From contig NZ_WNLA01000001.1 in assembly GCF_009720865.1 (NCBI RefSeq), positions 62,001-126,000 of the forward strand: 64,000 nucleotides of DNA, given 5' to 3'. Below are positions 16,938 through 25,992 of the stretch, piece after piece (the first letter of the stretch is position 1; every line of letters begins with the position of its first letter). The notes below the pieces were generated by a model. That model was given only the letters and a program-made list of their open reading frames with translations. It was not told the DNA's origin and did not search any database. A program made the translations under genes and the position numbers. The DNA is from Pseudoduganella ginsengisoli (lineage in GTDB: Bacteria; Pseudomonadota; Gammaproteobacteria; Burkholderiales; Burkholderiaceae_D).

Positions 16938-17509
16938 TTTGAATATATAATCGTTTCGCTGCGGGTAACCCTGCTGCAAGTGTAAGAATAAAAGCACATT
17001 TTACACAGGGGCGTATCCACTGGCCTCGCCAACTTGCAAATTCAGTGGAAAAAAACGTATACGCACACTCGTGCACATATCAGGGTGGCAACCGTTGTTG
17101 TCATCGGGTACAGGACACGGGTGCTGGGATTAGATTGGCTGGATTGTTAGGATGAGTCCGGTGAGCAAGCCCATAGTCGTTGCTCGCTGGTTTGATGAAG
17201 CTGATAACGCTGCCGTTTTCGCCAGGCGCGGATGCGCTGGCTCGACGATTTGCGCACGCTTGCTGCTGAAGTTGCCGCCCCTCCCCGCAGATTGCAACTG
17301 CCCGGAGCCGCGAAACTGAACATGCAGGCAGTGCGCGCACTCGGCATGACGATTGGCTTCATGCGCCCTTTGTGGCAGCGGGTTTATCCTGCTGTGCCGC
17401 ATGACGAGGCATTTTCCACAGCCTCCTTACTCCCGCGTATATCCCATGTACTGCGCCGTTCCTACGGGAGCGGCTTGAGAGGCCTATGGGGCCGCGGAGT
17501 TTATAAAAA
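16938..17509. other. rluC/rne divergent region and rne leader
   Basis: 572 bases between two divergent genes. In enterobacteria the equivalent spacer carries the rne promoters and a structured 5' leader through which RNase E regulates its own mRNA. The same use is likely here, but I cannot match a known leader structure by eye. The only Shine-Dalgarno-like element is GGAG about 10 bases before the rne ATG. Open frames inside show no protein-like features. Confidence 0.45.
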
Positions 17510-20500
17510 ATGAAACGCATGTTGTTTAATGCTACGCAGCAAGAGGAACTGCGGGTAGCGATTGTCGACGGTCAGAAATTGATCGACATCGACATCGAAA
17601 CCGCCGGCCGCGAGCAGCGCAAGTCCAACATCTACAAAGGCGTCATCACCCGTATCGAACCATCGCTGGAAGCCTGCTTCGTCAGCTACGGCGAAGACCG
17701 CCACGGTTTCCTGCCGTTCAAGGAAGTGGCCCGCAGCTACTTCCGCGAAGGTGTCGACGTCCGCAACGCCTCCGTCAAGGAAGCGCTGCGCGAAGGCCAG
17801 GAAATCATGGTGCAGGTGGAAAAGGAAGAGCGCGGCAATAAAGGTGCAGCCCTGACTTCGTTCATCTCGCTGGCCGGCCGCTACCTGGTCTTGATGCCGA
17901 ACAACCCACGCGGTGGCGGTGTATCGCGCCGGGTGGAAGGCGAAGAACGCCAGGAATTGCGTGAAACCATGGACAAGCTGGACTTGCCTCAAGGCATGTC
18001 CGTGATTGCCCGCACCGCAGGTATCGGCCGCACGGTCGAAGAACTGCAGTGGGACTTGAATTACCTGATGCAACTGTGGCGCGCGATCGAAGGCGCGTCG
18101 AAAGCCGCATCCGGCGCCTTCCTGATTTACCAGGAATCGTCGCTGGTAATCCGCGCCATCCGCGATTATTTCCAGCCGGACATCGGCGAAATCCTCATCG
18201 ATACGGACGACATTTACGAGCAGGCTCACCAGTTCATGAGCCACGTGATGCCGGACATGGTGCACCGTGTGAAACGCTACAGCGACGACGTGCCGCTGTT
18301 CTCGCGTTTCCAGATCGAGCACCAGATCGAAACCGCATACAGCCGCACGGTACCGCTGCCATCTGGCGGCGCCATCGTCATCGACCACACGGAAGCACTG
18401 GTGTCGGTCGACGTCAACTCGGCCCGCGCCACCCGCGGTTCCGACATTGAAACCACTGCTTTTAATACCAACCTGGAAGCTGCGGAAGAAGTCGCCCGCC
18501 AGCTGCGCCTGCGTGACTTGGGCGGCCTGATCGTGATTGACTTCATCGACATGGAAGTGTCGAAGAACCAGCGCGAAGTGGAACAGCGCCTCAAGGATGC
18601 GCTGCACCACGACCGTGCCCGTGTACAAATGGGCAAGATTTCCCGCTTTGGCCTGATGGAACTGTCGCGCCAGCGCCTGCGTCCGTCGCTGTCCGAAGGT
18701 TCGCACGTGACGTGCCCGCGCTGCTCCGGCACTGGCCACATCCGCGATACCGAATCGTCCGCCCTGCAAGTGCTGCGCATTATCCAGGAAGAGGCGATGA
18801 AGGAAAACTCGGCCACTATCCACGTGCAAGTGCCGGTGGATGTGGCAGCCTTCCTGCTGAATGAAAAACGCGGCGAAGTGCTGAAGATCGAAAACCGCCA
18901 CCGTATCGCTGTGATCCTGATCCCGAACAAGCATCTGGATACGCCGCACTACAAGCTGGAACGCATCAAGCACGACGATCCGCGCCTGGAAGACCATGCG
19001 GCCAGCTACACCCTGGCCGAGTCCGCTGAAACCGACATGGCATATGCAAAACGCCAGAAGGAAGAAGCCAAGCCACGCCAGGAAGCCGTGGTCAAAACCA
19101 TTACGCCGGAACAGCCTGCGCCGATGGTGGACCGCAAGGCTGCTGAAGCCGCTAAACCAGTTGCGCCAGTGGCCGTACCGGTTGCCGCGCCAGCGGAAAA
19201 AGGTTTCTTTGCCCGTCTGTTCTCGTTCTTCTCCGGCAAGCAGGAAGAACCTGCCGCACCTGTGATGCCGGTGGCGCCGACCATCGTGACCACGAAGCCG
19301 GCCGGCGACCGCCAGGAACGCAATGCCCGTGGCCAGCGCGGCCGCAACCGTAATGAGCGCAATGGCAAGCCTGCGCGCGAAGAGCGTGAGCCAGGCGCCC
19401 GTGCCGCCGGTGAAGAAGGATCGAAGCCGGTAGCGGAGGCGCAGGGCCGTCCAGCCCGCCAGCCTCGTCCGCCACGCGAGCCACGTGAAGCACGCGAAGG
19501 CGTGCCAGCGGAAGCGCAAGGCCAGCGCGCCGAACGCGGTGAACGTGCCGAGCGTGGTGAGCGCGCGGAACGTGGCGAGCGCCCACAACGCCAGCCGCGC
19601 GCTGACAAAGCTGTTGTTGAAGCGAAAACCGAGGACGTCGCAGCATTGGCCGCCGGCGCGGTGGCGCTGACGGCTGCCGCACCGGGTGCACCGGCGCCTG
19701 TGGTGGAAGCGCCACAGAAGCTGGCAGCCAATACCGGACCAGAAGGTGAAGACGAAGGTACGGAAGGCGGCGATGAGCCGCGCCGCCGCCGCCGTCGTGG
19801 CGGCCGCAATCGCAACCGCCGTGAGCGCGAAGGTGCCGAGGGCGCTGAGGGTACGGAAGGCGGTCCAGTGATTACGTTCACTGTGGCGCCGGCTGAAGGC
19901 GAAGAAGCGGCGCCGGCTGCTGTCGAGGCCAAGGCTGCTGCACCTGTGGCTGTTGAGGCTGCGCCTGCACCAGTTGCCGCTCCTGCCGTTGAGGCTGCGC
20001 CTGCTGCGGTAGCGCCCGTGGCGGAAGCTGCAGTTGTTGAAACGGTTGCTGCGGAAGTGGCGGCGCCAGTTGCTGAACCTGCACCAGCTCCAGTAGCGCA
20101 AGCGCCTGCCGCTGAAACTGCTGCGCCAGTGGCGGCGGCAGTAGAAGCGCCAGTGGCTGCTGAAGTTGCCGCACCGGTTGCTGAAACTGCGCCAGTGGCG
20201 GACGCGGCTCCTGCAGCACCAGCACCAGCACCAGCACCAGCACCAGCACCAGCATCGATCATCGAGCAAGCTGTTGCAGTTGCACAAGCTGCTCCAGTCG
20301 TGCCGGAACCGGCGCCTGCTGCTGAGTACGCCTTCACTGCACCGGCCGTGGAAGCTGCACCGGCTCTTGCAGTGGCTGCTGAACCAGTTGCCGCCCCGGC
20401 TGCAGTGGAAGCCGCTCCGGCTCCAGCCGCTGAAGCCGCACCCGTGGTGGAAGCTGCACCGGCAGCTGCGCCAGCGCCAGTTGCCAAGCCGCAAACGGAC

Positions 20501-20677
20501 TTGAATGCGATTCTGGAAGCTGCCGGTTTGACCCTGGCATCGACCGATCCGGCCAAGCTGCGCGCAGCACAGGAAGCTGCCGCCCAGGTGGCCGCGCCGG
20601 TGCGGGTGCCACGCGAGCGCAAGCCGCTGCCGCCGCAATCGAATGAACCGCTGGTTCAGGTCAGCACCCGGCGTTAA
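17510..20677 (+). CDS. rne: Ribonuclease E
   Basis: A 1055-residue endoribonuclease that initiates mRNA decay and rRNA/tRNA processing. The catalytic half (about 1-520) has the start MKRMLFNATQ, an S1 domain near 35-120 (KGVITRIEPSLEACFVSYG), and the metal-binding DNase I-like region with ALVSVDVNSARATRG near 296 and LIVIDFIDME near 340. The Zn-link CPRCSGTGHIRD lies near 402. Residues ~520-1055 are a low-complexity scaffold: an arginine-rich stretch with three RGE(R/A)-type repeats, then a very long Ala/Pro/Val/Glu-rich part. In E. coli the equivalent region binds RNA and degradosome partners. The gene is monocistronic, ending in a strong terminator. Confidence 0.95.
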   Translation: MKRMLFNATQQEELRVAIVDGQKLIDIDIETAGREQRKSNIYKGVITRIEPSLEACFVSYGEDRHGFLPFKEVARSYFREGVDVRNASVKEALREGQEIMVQVEKEERGNKGAALTSFISLAGRYLVLMPNNPRGGGVSRRVEGEERQELRETMDKLDLPQGMSVIARTAGIGRTVEELQWDLNYLMQLWRAIEGASKAASGAFLIYQESSLVIRAIRDYFQPDIGEILIDTDDIYEQAHQFMSHVMPDMVHRVKRYSDDVPLFSRFQIEHQIETAYSRTVPLPSGGAIVIDHTEALVSVDVNSARATRGSDIETTAFNTNLEAAEEVARQLRLRDLGGLIVIDFIDMEVSKNQREVEQRLKDALHHDRARVQMGKISRFGLMELSRQRLRPSLSEGSHVTCPRCSGTGHIRDTESSALQVLRIIQEEAMKENSATIHVQVPVDVAAFLLNEKRGEVLKIENRHRIAVILIPNKHLDTPHYKLERIKHDDPRLEDHAASYTLAESAETDMAYAKRQKEEAKPRQEAVVKTITPEQPAPMVDRKAAEAAKPVAPVAVPVAAPAEKGFFARLFSFFSGKQEEPAAPVMPVAPTIVTTKPAGDRQERNARGQRGRNRNERNGKPAREEREPGARAAGEEGSKPVAEAQGRPARQPRPPREPREAREGVPAEAQGQRAERGERAERGERAERGERPQRQPRADKAVVEAKTEDVAALAAGAVALTAAAPGAPAPVVEAPQKLAANTGPEGEDEGTEGGDEPRRRRRRGGRNRNRREREGAEGAEGTEGGPVITFTVAPAEGEEAAPAAVEAKAAAPVAVEAAPAPVAAPAVEAAPAAVAPVAEAAVVETVAAEVAAPVAEPAPAPVAQAPAAETAAPVAAAVEAPVAAEVAAPVAETAPVADAAPAAPAPAPAPAPAPASIIEQAVAVAQAAPVVPEPAPAAEYAFTAPAVEAAPALAVAAEPVAAPAAVEAAPAPAAEAAPVVEAAPAAAPAPVAKPQTDLNAILEAAGLTLASTDPAKLRAAQEAAAQVAAPVRVPRERKPLPPQSNEPLVQVSTRR
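19529..19582 (+). repeat. Three in-frame 18-base repeats in rne (AERGER units)
   Basis: Three consecutive units encode AERGER in the RNase E scaffold region. DNA between units differs at wobble positions. The positive-negative alternation could form part of an RNA-binding arginine-rich segment. Confidence 0.75.
20214..20254 (+). repeat. In-frame hexanucleotide microsatellite (CAGCAC) in rne
   Basis: Six perfect CAGCAC units (20214-20249) plus a partial seventh encode an alternating Ala-Pro tract. Gain or loss of units by slippage stays in frame and would only change linker length. Confidence 0.85.
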
Positions 20678-20697
20678 TTGCGTTCAGCAGTGAAATC

Positions 20698-20725
20698 AAA
20701 AAGGGAAGCTTCGGCTTCCCTTTTT
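20698..20725 (+). terminator. rne intrinsic terminator
   Basis: A perfect 12-base stem (AAAAAGGGAAGC with its complement) closes on a TTCG tetraloop, and the 3' arm ends in five T. It begins 20 bases after the rne stop codon. The A/T ends make it able to act in both directions, but no leftward gene ends here. Confidence 0.93.
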
Positions 20726-20806
20726 GACGTTTAGCACACTGTCGATTGCATTGCGATGCTATCAATAACCGGATAGCCACTTGACCGTTACCAGCAGGGT
20801 GCCGCA

Positions 20807-21271
20807 ATGCCTGAGCTCATTTCCTCGCTATATCAATTCGTCGTCAGCAATGCGTTATGGCTGTCCATCAACATTGCGGTCCCGGTTTTACTGCCTTATT
20901 TGATGCTGGTGTTGATCGCCATCGACCAGGCAACCCACACTTCGGCGGGAACTGGAGCAACGACATGGCGTACGCTGCTGCGTAAGTCCGTCGATACCGG
21001 CCAGCTCTTCTGGACAGCCATCTCCATGCTTGCCGCCACCGCTTATGATGCGGTGGCGGCATGGGATAAACACCCAGCGCTGCATGAGGAAATTGGCTGG
21101 ACCGTTGGCATTTGCCTCGTTGCAGGGTTCGTATGCACTGTACTGGTGGGCTTTAGTACGCTGCGAACAGCAACAAGCGGAACCACAAATTGGTATGTCA
21201 TTGGGCTATCCATCTGGCTAACGCTTGCCCTTTGCGGGTTCTACCCCGCAGTGCACTTCTCATTCGCCTAG
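20807..21271 (+). CDS. Four-span membrane protein of unknown function
   Basis: A 154-residue protein with hydrophobic segments near 14-42, 67-84, 97-117 and 127-150. The loops are short and carry few charged residues. I do not recognise a family. The ATG at 20807 follows the rne terminator by 80 bases, so it has its own promoter. No Shine-Dalgarno stronger than CAGGG (about 11 bases upstream) is present. It may form a unit with the 40-residue membrane peptide gene that follows 37 bases later. Confidence 0.6.
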   Translation: MPELISSLYQFVVSNALWLSINIAVPVLLPYLMLVLIAIDQATHTSAGTGATTWRTLLRKSVDTGQLFWTAISMLAATAYDAVAAWDKHPALHEEIGWTVGICLVAGFVCTVLVGFSTLRTATSGTTNWYVIGLSIWLTLALCGFYPAVHFSFA

Positions 21272-21308
21272 TGTGCTAGACTCGTTCACAGGAAACAGGA
21301 GCTCTATC

Positions 21309-21431
21309 ATGTTGCAGAAAATGCTATTAATTACCCAGGATGATGCAAAATTCGCCAAAGTCATGGTGGGTCTGGGCTTGGTATTCACAGTGGCGATCGT
21401 CACAGGGATGATGATCGTTATCAAGCTGTAA
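21309..21431 (+). CDS. 40-residue single-span membrane protein
   Basis: The frame reads MLQKMLLITQDDAKFAKVMV and continues into a hydrophobic segment ending MMIVIKL. It has one transmembrane helix at about residues 19-37, with a lysine-bearing amphipathic start. A CAGGAGC Shine-Dalgarno lies 8 bases before the ATG. The short length, the good ribosome site and the position 37 bases after another membrane protein support a real small protein. The function is unknown. Confidence 0.55.
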   Translation: MLQKMLLITQDDAKFAKVMVGLGLVFTVAIVTGMMIVIKL

Positions 21432-21540
21432 CTGAAGCGCCCCACTCGCCTGCGACGCTGCCAAGGTATGTCCGGCGGCATACAGCGGAAATCCGAGCGA
21501 GCAGCCAACGACGTTACTGGCGCCGTGCTATCGTTGCGGT

Positions 21541-22647
21541 ATGTCTGAGAAAATCATTGTTTTTACTGATCAACGGGCCCAGGCTGCATATGTGCCCGAC
21601 GTGCTGCAAGCGCCAACCGGCAGCTTGCGCGACCGGCTTGACCGTCCGCTGCATGACTTGCGCATTTCCGTCACGGACCGCTGCAATTTCCGTTGTGTGT
21701 ATTGCATGCCCAAGGAAGTGTTCGACAAGGATTACAGCTACCTGCCCCACTCTTCCCTGCTGAGCTTTGAAGAAATCACCCGCATCGCGCAAGTCTTTAT
21801 CGAGCACGGCGTGGAAAAGCTGCGGCTCACGGGCGGCGAACCGCTGCTGCGTAAAAACATAGAAAAATTGATAGCAATGCTGGCGCAGCTGAAAACTGTG
21901 CACGGCAAACCGCTCGACCTGACCTTGACCACCAACGGTTCCCTGCTGGCCCGCAAAGCGCAGGCGCTGAAAGATGCGGGTTTGCAGCGCGTCACCGTGT
22001 CCCTGGACGCCATGGACGATGCGGTCTTCAAACGCATGAACGACGTCGACTTCGCTGTCAGCGACGTACTGCAAGGCCTGGATGCCGCGCACAAAGCGGG
22101 ACTGGGCCCGATCAAGGTCAACATGGTTGTCAAAGGCGGCATGAATGACCAGGAAATCCTGCCCATGGCCCGCTATTTCAAAGGCAGCCCCTTTATTCTG
22201 CGCTTCATTGAATACATGGACGTGGGTGCGTCGAATGGCTGGAAACTCGATGAAGTCGTGCCCTCGGCCGAAGTGGCGCGGCGCATCGGTGCGGAAATGC
22301 CGATCGAGCCGGTTTCCGCCAACTACACGGGCGAAACCGCTGAACGGTGGCGCTACCTCGATGGCGGCGGTGAAATCGGCCTGATTTCCAGCGTCACGCA
22401 AGCCTTCTGCAAGGATTGCTCGCGTGCGCGCCTGTCCACCGAAGGCAAACTGTACACGTGCCTGTTTGCCACCCGCGGCCATGATTTGCGCGCCCTGCTG
22501 CGCAGCGGCGCGTCCGATGCGGAAATCAGCGGCGCCGTCAGCCACCTGTGGCAGGCGCGGGGCGACCGCTATTCGGAATTGCGCACCAGCCAGACTTCCC
22601 TGCCCGCCTCTGCCCGCAAAGTGGAAATGTCCTACATCGGCGGCTAA
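21541..22647 (+). CDS. moaA: GTP 3',8-cyclase (molybdenum cofactor biosynthesis)
   Basis: A 368-residue radical-SAM enzyme that, with MoaC, converts GTP to cyclic pyranopterin monophosphate. The N-terminal [4Fe-4S] motif is [12 protein letters not shown] near residue 49. The GGEP SAM-binding motif is in [12 protein letters not shown]. The second cluster site is formed by [10 protein letters not shown] and the following LYTC near 290-305. The protein ends in SYIGG, and the terminal double glycine is required in MoaA. It is followed 76 bases later by the fused mobA-moeA, so the region is a cofactor gene cluster. I saw no Moco-riboswitch structure in the 109 bases upstream. Confidence 0.95.
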   Translation: MSEKIIVFTDQRAQAAYVPDVLQAPTGSLRDRLDRPLHDLRISVTDRCNFRCVYCMPKEVFDKDYSYLPHSSLLSFEEITRIAQVFIEHGVEKLRLTGGEPLLRKNIEKLIAMLAQLKTVHGKPLDLTLTTNGSLLARKAQALKDAGLQRVTVSLDAMDDAVFKRMNDVDFAVSDVLQGLDAAHKAGLGPIKVNMVVKGGMNDQEILPMARYFKGSPFILRFIEYMDVGASNGWKLDEVVPSAEVARRIGAEMPIEPVSANYTGETAERWRYLDGGGEIGLISSVTQAFCKDCSRARLSTEGKLYTCLFATRGHDLRALLRSGASDAEISGAVSHLWQARGDRYSELRTSQTSLPASARKVEMSYIGG

Positions 22648-22723
22648 CCCTTTGTGCTGATCGACAGGCTGCGCGCCGCCGGATAGACTGGCGGCTTACC
22701 AGCATGCGACTTAGGGGGATGGT

Positions 22724-24613
22724 TTGACTTTCAAACATAAAATGACCGGCATGATACTGGCCGGAGGCCGCGGCACCCGCATGGGCCGGGTCGACAAAGG
22801 ATTGCAGCCATTCCGTGGCGGTCCGCTGGCAGCCCACGTGCTGCAACGGCTGGCGCCGCAAGTGGCGGACGTTGCCATCAACGCCAACCGCAACCACGCC
22901 GCCTACGCATCGATTGCTGTCGCAGCCAACTCGGATGCCCCCGTCTGGCAAGATGACTTGCAGGGGTTTGAAGGCCCGCTGGCCGGCCTGCAAACCGGCT
23001 TGCGCCGCTGCGAAACCGACTGGCTGCTGACCGTCCCCTGCGATTCGCCTTTCGTACCGGACGACCTGGCCTCCCGGCTGGCCGAAGCACTGCTGCGCGA
23101 CGATGCCGACCTGGCGGTCGCCGTCACCATGGATGCCGATGAAAGCGGCGATGCCTACCGCCGTGTGCACCCGGTATTCGCGCTGATGAAAAAATCCGTG
23201 CTGCCCAAGCTGGACGCCTACATGGAAAGCGGCGGACGCCGCATGGACGGCTGGTACGGCGCCATCAAAGTCACGGAAGTCTTGTTCCAGGATGCGGGCG
23301 CGTTCCGCAACATTAATACGCTGACGGATTTGAAAGACATGGAAAAGCTGTCCGAGCCTGCCGCCACAGGCTTTGACCGCAAGGCGTCGCTGTCGGCAGC
23401 CGAAGCGCAGCGCATCATCCGCGACGCCATCACACCCGTCACCGCCGTGGAAAAAGTCGCACTGCGCCAGGCGCTGGAACGGGTACTGGCCAGCGACATC
23501 ATTTCCCCGATCGATGTTCCCGCGCACGACAACTCTGCCATGGATGGCTATGCGTTCAGCAGCGCGGATTTGCTGGCCGATGGCCCGACGACGTTGCGCG
23601 TGGCCGCTACCGTGCTGGCAGGCCGCCCGTCCGGCGTGCACATCCCGGCCGGTCAGTGCGCACGCATCATGACGGGCGGCGTCATGCCGGACGGCCTCGA
23701 TACCGTATTGCCGCAGGAACTTGCCGCCGCCATCAGCGCGGACAGTGTCACGATTGCGCCACGTTCCATCACACCCGGCGCCAACCGCCGCTTCAAAGGC
23801 GAAGACCTGGCCAGCGGCAAGCCCGCGCTGCACGAGGGCAAGATCGTCACGCCCGCCGACCTGGGCCTGCTGGCGTCGCTGGGCCTGGCGGAAGTGCCGG
23901 TGCGCCGCCGCCTGCGCGTGGCGTTCTTTTCCACCGGCGATGAATTGCGCTCGATCGGCGAAACGCTGGAACCGGGCTGCATTTATGACAGCAACCGCTA
24001 CACGCTGTATGGCATGCTGACGCGCCTCGGATGCGACGTGATCGACATGGGCGCCGTGCGCGACGACCCTGCCGCGCTGGAAGAAGCGCTGCGCACGGCA
24101 TGCACCAGCGCCGATGCGGTCATCACCAGCGGCGGCGTGTCTGCGGGCGCAGCGGATTACATCAAATCCATCATGGCGGAACTGGGCGACGTCGGCTTCT
24201 GGAACCTCGACATGCGGCCGGGACGCCCAATGGCGTTTGGCCGCATTGCATCGGAAGGCCGGCAATCCTGGCTGTTTGGCTTGCCGGGCAATCCAGTCGC
24301 GGCCATGGTGGCGTTTTACTTTTTTGTCCGGCCCGGCTTGATGAAAATGATGGGGACCACGGCCAGCCATTTCACGGTGCGTGCGCGCAGTGCTGTCGCG
24401 TTGCGCAAGAAGCCGGGACGTACCGAGTACCAGCGCGGCATCATTTACATTGCACCCAATGGCGAGCGCGAAGTGCGCATCACAGGCTCGCAAGGGTCGG
24501 GTATTTTGCGGTCCATGTCGGAGGCCAACTGCATGGTGATCTTGCCGCACGAGCAGGGAGATGTGGCGGCGGGCGAGCTGGTTGAAGTCGTCATGTTTGA
24601 AGGGCTGATCTAA
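22724..24613 (+). CDS. mobA-moeA: Fused MobA-MoeA: molybdenum cofactor guanylyltransferase / molybdopterin molybdenumtransferase
   Basis: One 629-residue frame carries two Moco enzymes. Residues ~7-205 are MobA: MILAGGRGTRMGRVDKGLQP is the nucleotide-binding start, followed by VPCDSPFVP. Residues ~220-629 are MoeA: ITPVTAVEKVALRQAL, NSAMDGYAF, ARIMTGGVMPDG, IYDSNRYTL, SGGVSAGAADYIK and GLPGNPVAAM. MoeA inserts molybdate into adenylated molybdopterin and MobA adds GMP to give MGD. The joining segment is short (about 205-220) and no frameshift is needed. The start is TTG 22724, 5 bases after a GGGGG-type Shine-Dalgarno; ATG 22742 would remove 6 residues. Confidence 0.9.
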   Translation: MTFKHKMTGMILAGGRGTRMGRVDKGLQPFRGGPLAAHVLQRLAPQVADVAINANRNHAAYASIAVAANSDAPVWQDDLQGFEGPLAGLQTGLRRCETDWLLTVPCDSPFVPDDLASRLAEALLRDDADLAVAVTMDADESGDAYRRVHPVFALMKKSVLPKLDAYMESGGRRMDGWYGAIKVTEVLFQDAGAFRNINTLTDLKDMEKLSEPAATGFDRKASLSAAEAQRIIRDAITPVTAVEKVALRQALERVLASDIISPIDVPAHDNSAMDGYAFSSADLLADGPTTLRVAATVLAGRPSGVHIPAGQCARIMTGGVMPDGLDTVLPQELAAAISADSVTIAPRSITPGANRRFKGEDLASGKPALHEGKIVTPADLGLLASLGLAEVPVRRRLRVAFFSTGDELRSIGETLEPGCIYDSNRYTLYGMLTRLGCDVIDMGAVRDDPAALEEALRTACTSADAVITSGGVSAGAADYIKSIMAELGDVGFWNLDMRPGRPMAFGRIASEGRQSWLFGLPGNPVAAMVAFYFFVRPGLMKMMGTTASHFTVRARSAVALRKKPGRTEYQRGIIYIAPNGEREVRITGSQGSGILRSMSEANCMVILPHEQGDVAAGELVEVVMFEGLI

Positions 24614-24626
24614 AACCGGCGCCGCA

Positions 24627-24724
24627 GGGAGGGTTTTACGGGGACGCCGAGTCACCTCCGCCTCAGCGCCGTCGAAACGCATGCAGGCGGGTTGGCCAGG
24701 CGCCCCCCTCCCCTTGAACCCGCC
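24627..24724. repeat. REP/BIME-like palindromic element, copy A
   Basis: Two palindromes (24627-24662 and 24686-24724) flank the linker GCGCCGTCGAAACGCAT. The same linker and the same pair arrangement occur at 45627-45710. The first palindrome, read on the minus strand, is GGCGGAGGTGACTCGGCGTC followed by CCCGTAAAACCC, a close match to copies B and C. It sits between the converging moeA and rmuC ends, and its hairpins may act as a bidirectional terminator. Confidence 0.7.
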
Positions 24725-24729
24725 GTACG

Positions 24730-25992
24730 TCAGTCTTCCGCGCTGTCGCCCTGCCCCAGCAACTGTTGCGCCGCCCCATCCGGCAAAGCTTCAACGGATT
24801 TCAGTTTTCTCGCCATCTGCCGGCTGCGCACTTCCGCCGTTTCAATATTGCGCGCCGCCTTTTCCAGCGTCAGGCGCGTCGTTGCCAGCACATCGCCAAA
24901 CTTGGCAAACTCCGTCTTCACGGCCCCCAGCACTTGCCATACTTCCGACGAGCGTTTTTCCAGCGCTAGCGAGCGGAAGCCCATCTGCAAACTGTTCAGC
25001 AACGCCATCAAGGTCGATGGCCCGGCAATACTGATGCGGTTCACGCGCTGCAATTCGTCGGCCAGGCCGGGACGGCGCATGACTTCCGCATACAAGCCTT
25101 CCGTCGGCAGGAACAGGATGGCAAAGTCTGTCGTGGCCGGCGGCGCCAGGTATTTATCAGCGATGGTTTTCGCTTCGCCGCGCACAGCGCGTTCCAATTC
25201 GCGGCCGGCCTGCGCCACGCCATCCGCATCGGCGCGTTCGGCCGCATCGAGCAGGCGCTCGTATTGCTCTTTCGGGAATTTCGCGTCGATCGGCATCCAC
25301 ACCGGCGCTTCGCCATCGCGCTTGCCCGGCAATTTCAAAGCGAATTCCACGCGCGCATTCGAGCCGGCGACGGTTTCCACGTTCTTCGCATACTGGTCCG
25401 GCGTCAGCACTTGTTCCAGCAGCATTTCCAGCTGCACTTCACCCCACGTGCCACGGGTTTTTACGTTGGTCAGCACCCGCTTCAAGTCGCCCACGCCCAG
25501 CGCCAGCTGCTGCATTTCCCCCAGGCCCTGATGGACGCGCTCCAGCCGCTCCGACACTTGGCGGAATGAAGCGGACAACCGTTCTTCCAGCGTCGCATGC
25601 AGCTTTTCATCGACTGTCTTGCGCATCTCTTCCAGCCGCGCGCCATTGTCGGCTTGCAGCTCGCGCATTTTGACTTCCAGCGTGGCGCGTACTTCCAGCA
25701 GGCGGCGCGCGGACGATTCCGTCAATGCTTCGATCTGGCGGCGCATGACGTCGAGCTGCTGCACGGTGGCGGCATGCGATTGCGCGAGGATTTGTGCGGT
25801 TTCCTGGCGCGACGCTTGCGCCGTGGCCTGCAATTGCAAGCGCACTTCGCGCTCGACACGCTCCAGCCCCGACGCCAGCTCGGCCATGCCCTTGTCTTGC
25901 TGCGGTGCGCGGGCACGCAGCAGGCTGGCAACCTGTAGCGCCACGATGATGACACCCAGCGCCAGCAACACCCAGAATTCCAGCGCGCCCAT
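24730..25992 (-). CDS. rmuC: DNA recombination protein RmuC
   Basis: A 420-residue RmuC-family protein. An N-terminal transmembrane helix (about 6-25, VLLALGVIIVALQVASLL) is followed by a long coiled coil to about residue 150. The conserved RmuC nuclease-like domain follows: TRGTWGEVQLEMLLEQVL, MPIDAKFPKEQY, and IAGPSTLMALLNSLQMGFRSL in outline. RmuC limits inversions at short inverted repeats in E. coli, and its exact activity is unsettled. The start is ATG 25992, sharing its A with the globin stop (TGATG), so the two genes are translationally coupled. The tail ends QGDSAED. Confidence 0.92.
   Translation of the reverse strand: MGALEFWVLLALGVIIVALQVASLLRARAPQQDKGMAELASGLERVEREVRLQLQATAQASRQETAQILAQSHAATVQQLDVMRRQIEALTESSARRLLEVRATLEVKMRELQADNGARLEEMRKTVDEKLHATLEERLSASFRQVSERLERVHQGLGEMQQLALGVGDLKRVLTNVKTRGTWGEVQLEMLLEQVLTPDQYAKNVETVAGSNARVEFALKLPGKRDGEAPVWMPIDAKFPKEQYERLLDAAERADADGVAQAGRELERAVRGEAKTIADKYLAPPATTDFAILFLPTEGLYAEVMRRPGLADELQRVNRISIAGPSTLMALLNSLQMGFRSLALEKRSSEVWQVLGAVKTEFAKFGDVLATTRLTLEKAARNIETAEVRSRQMARKLKSVEALPDGAAQQLLGQGDSAED

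Noticed and set aside
17501-20638. A 1045-codon open frame antisense to rne
   Set aside because: It is a by-product of the G+C-rich third codon positions and Ala/Pro-rich repeats of rne. The product is low-complexity (His/Arg/Trp/Phe-rich) and matches no family, while the sense strand has complete RNase E motifs.
21432-21540. A molybdenum-cofactor riboswitch before moaA
   Set aside because: The spacer is only ~109 bases and lacks the multi-helix layout of the Moco motif.
22538-24682. A 714-codon minus-strand frame opposite mobA-moeA
   Set aside because: The sense strand carries all MobA and MoeA motifs. The antisense product is compositionally odd.
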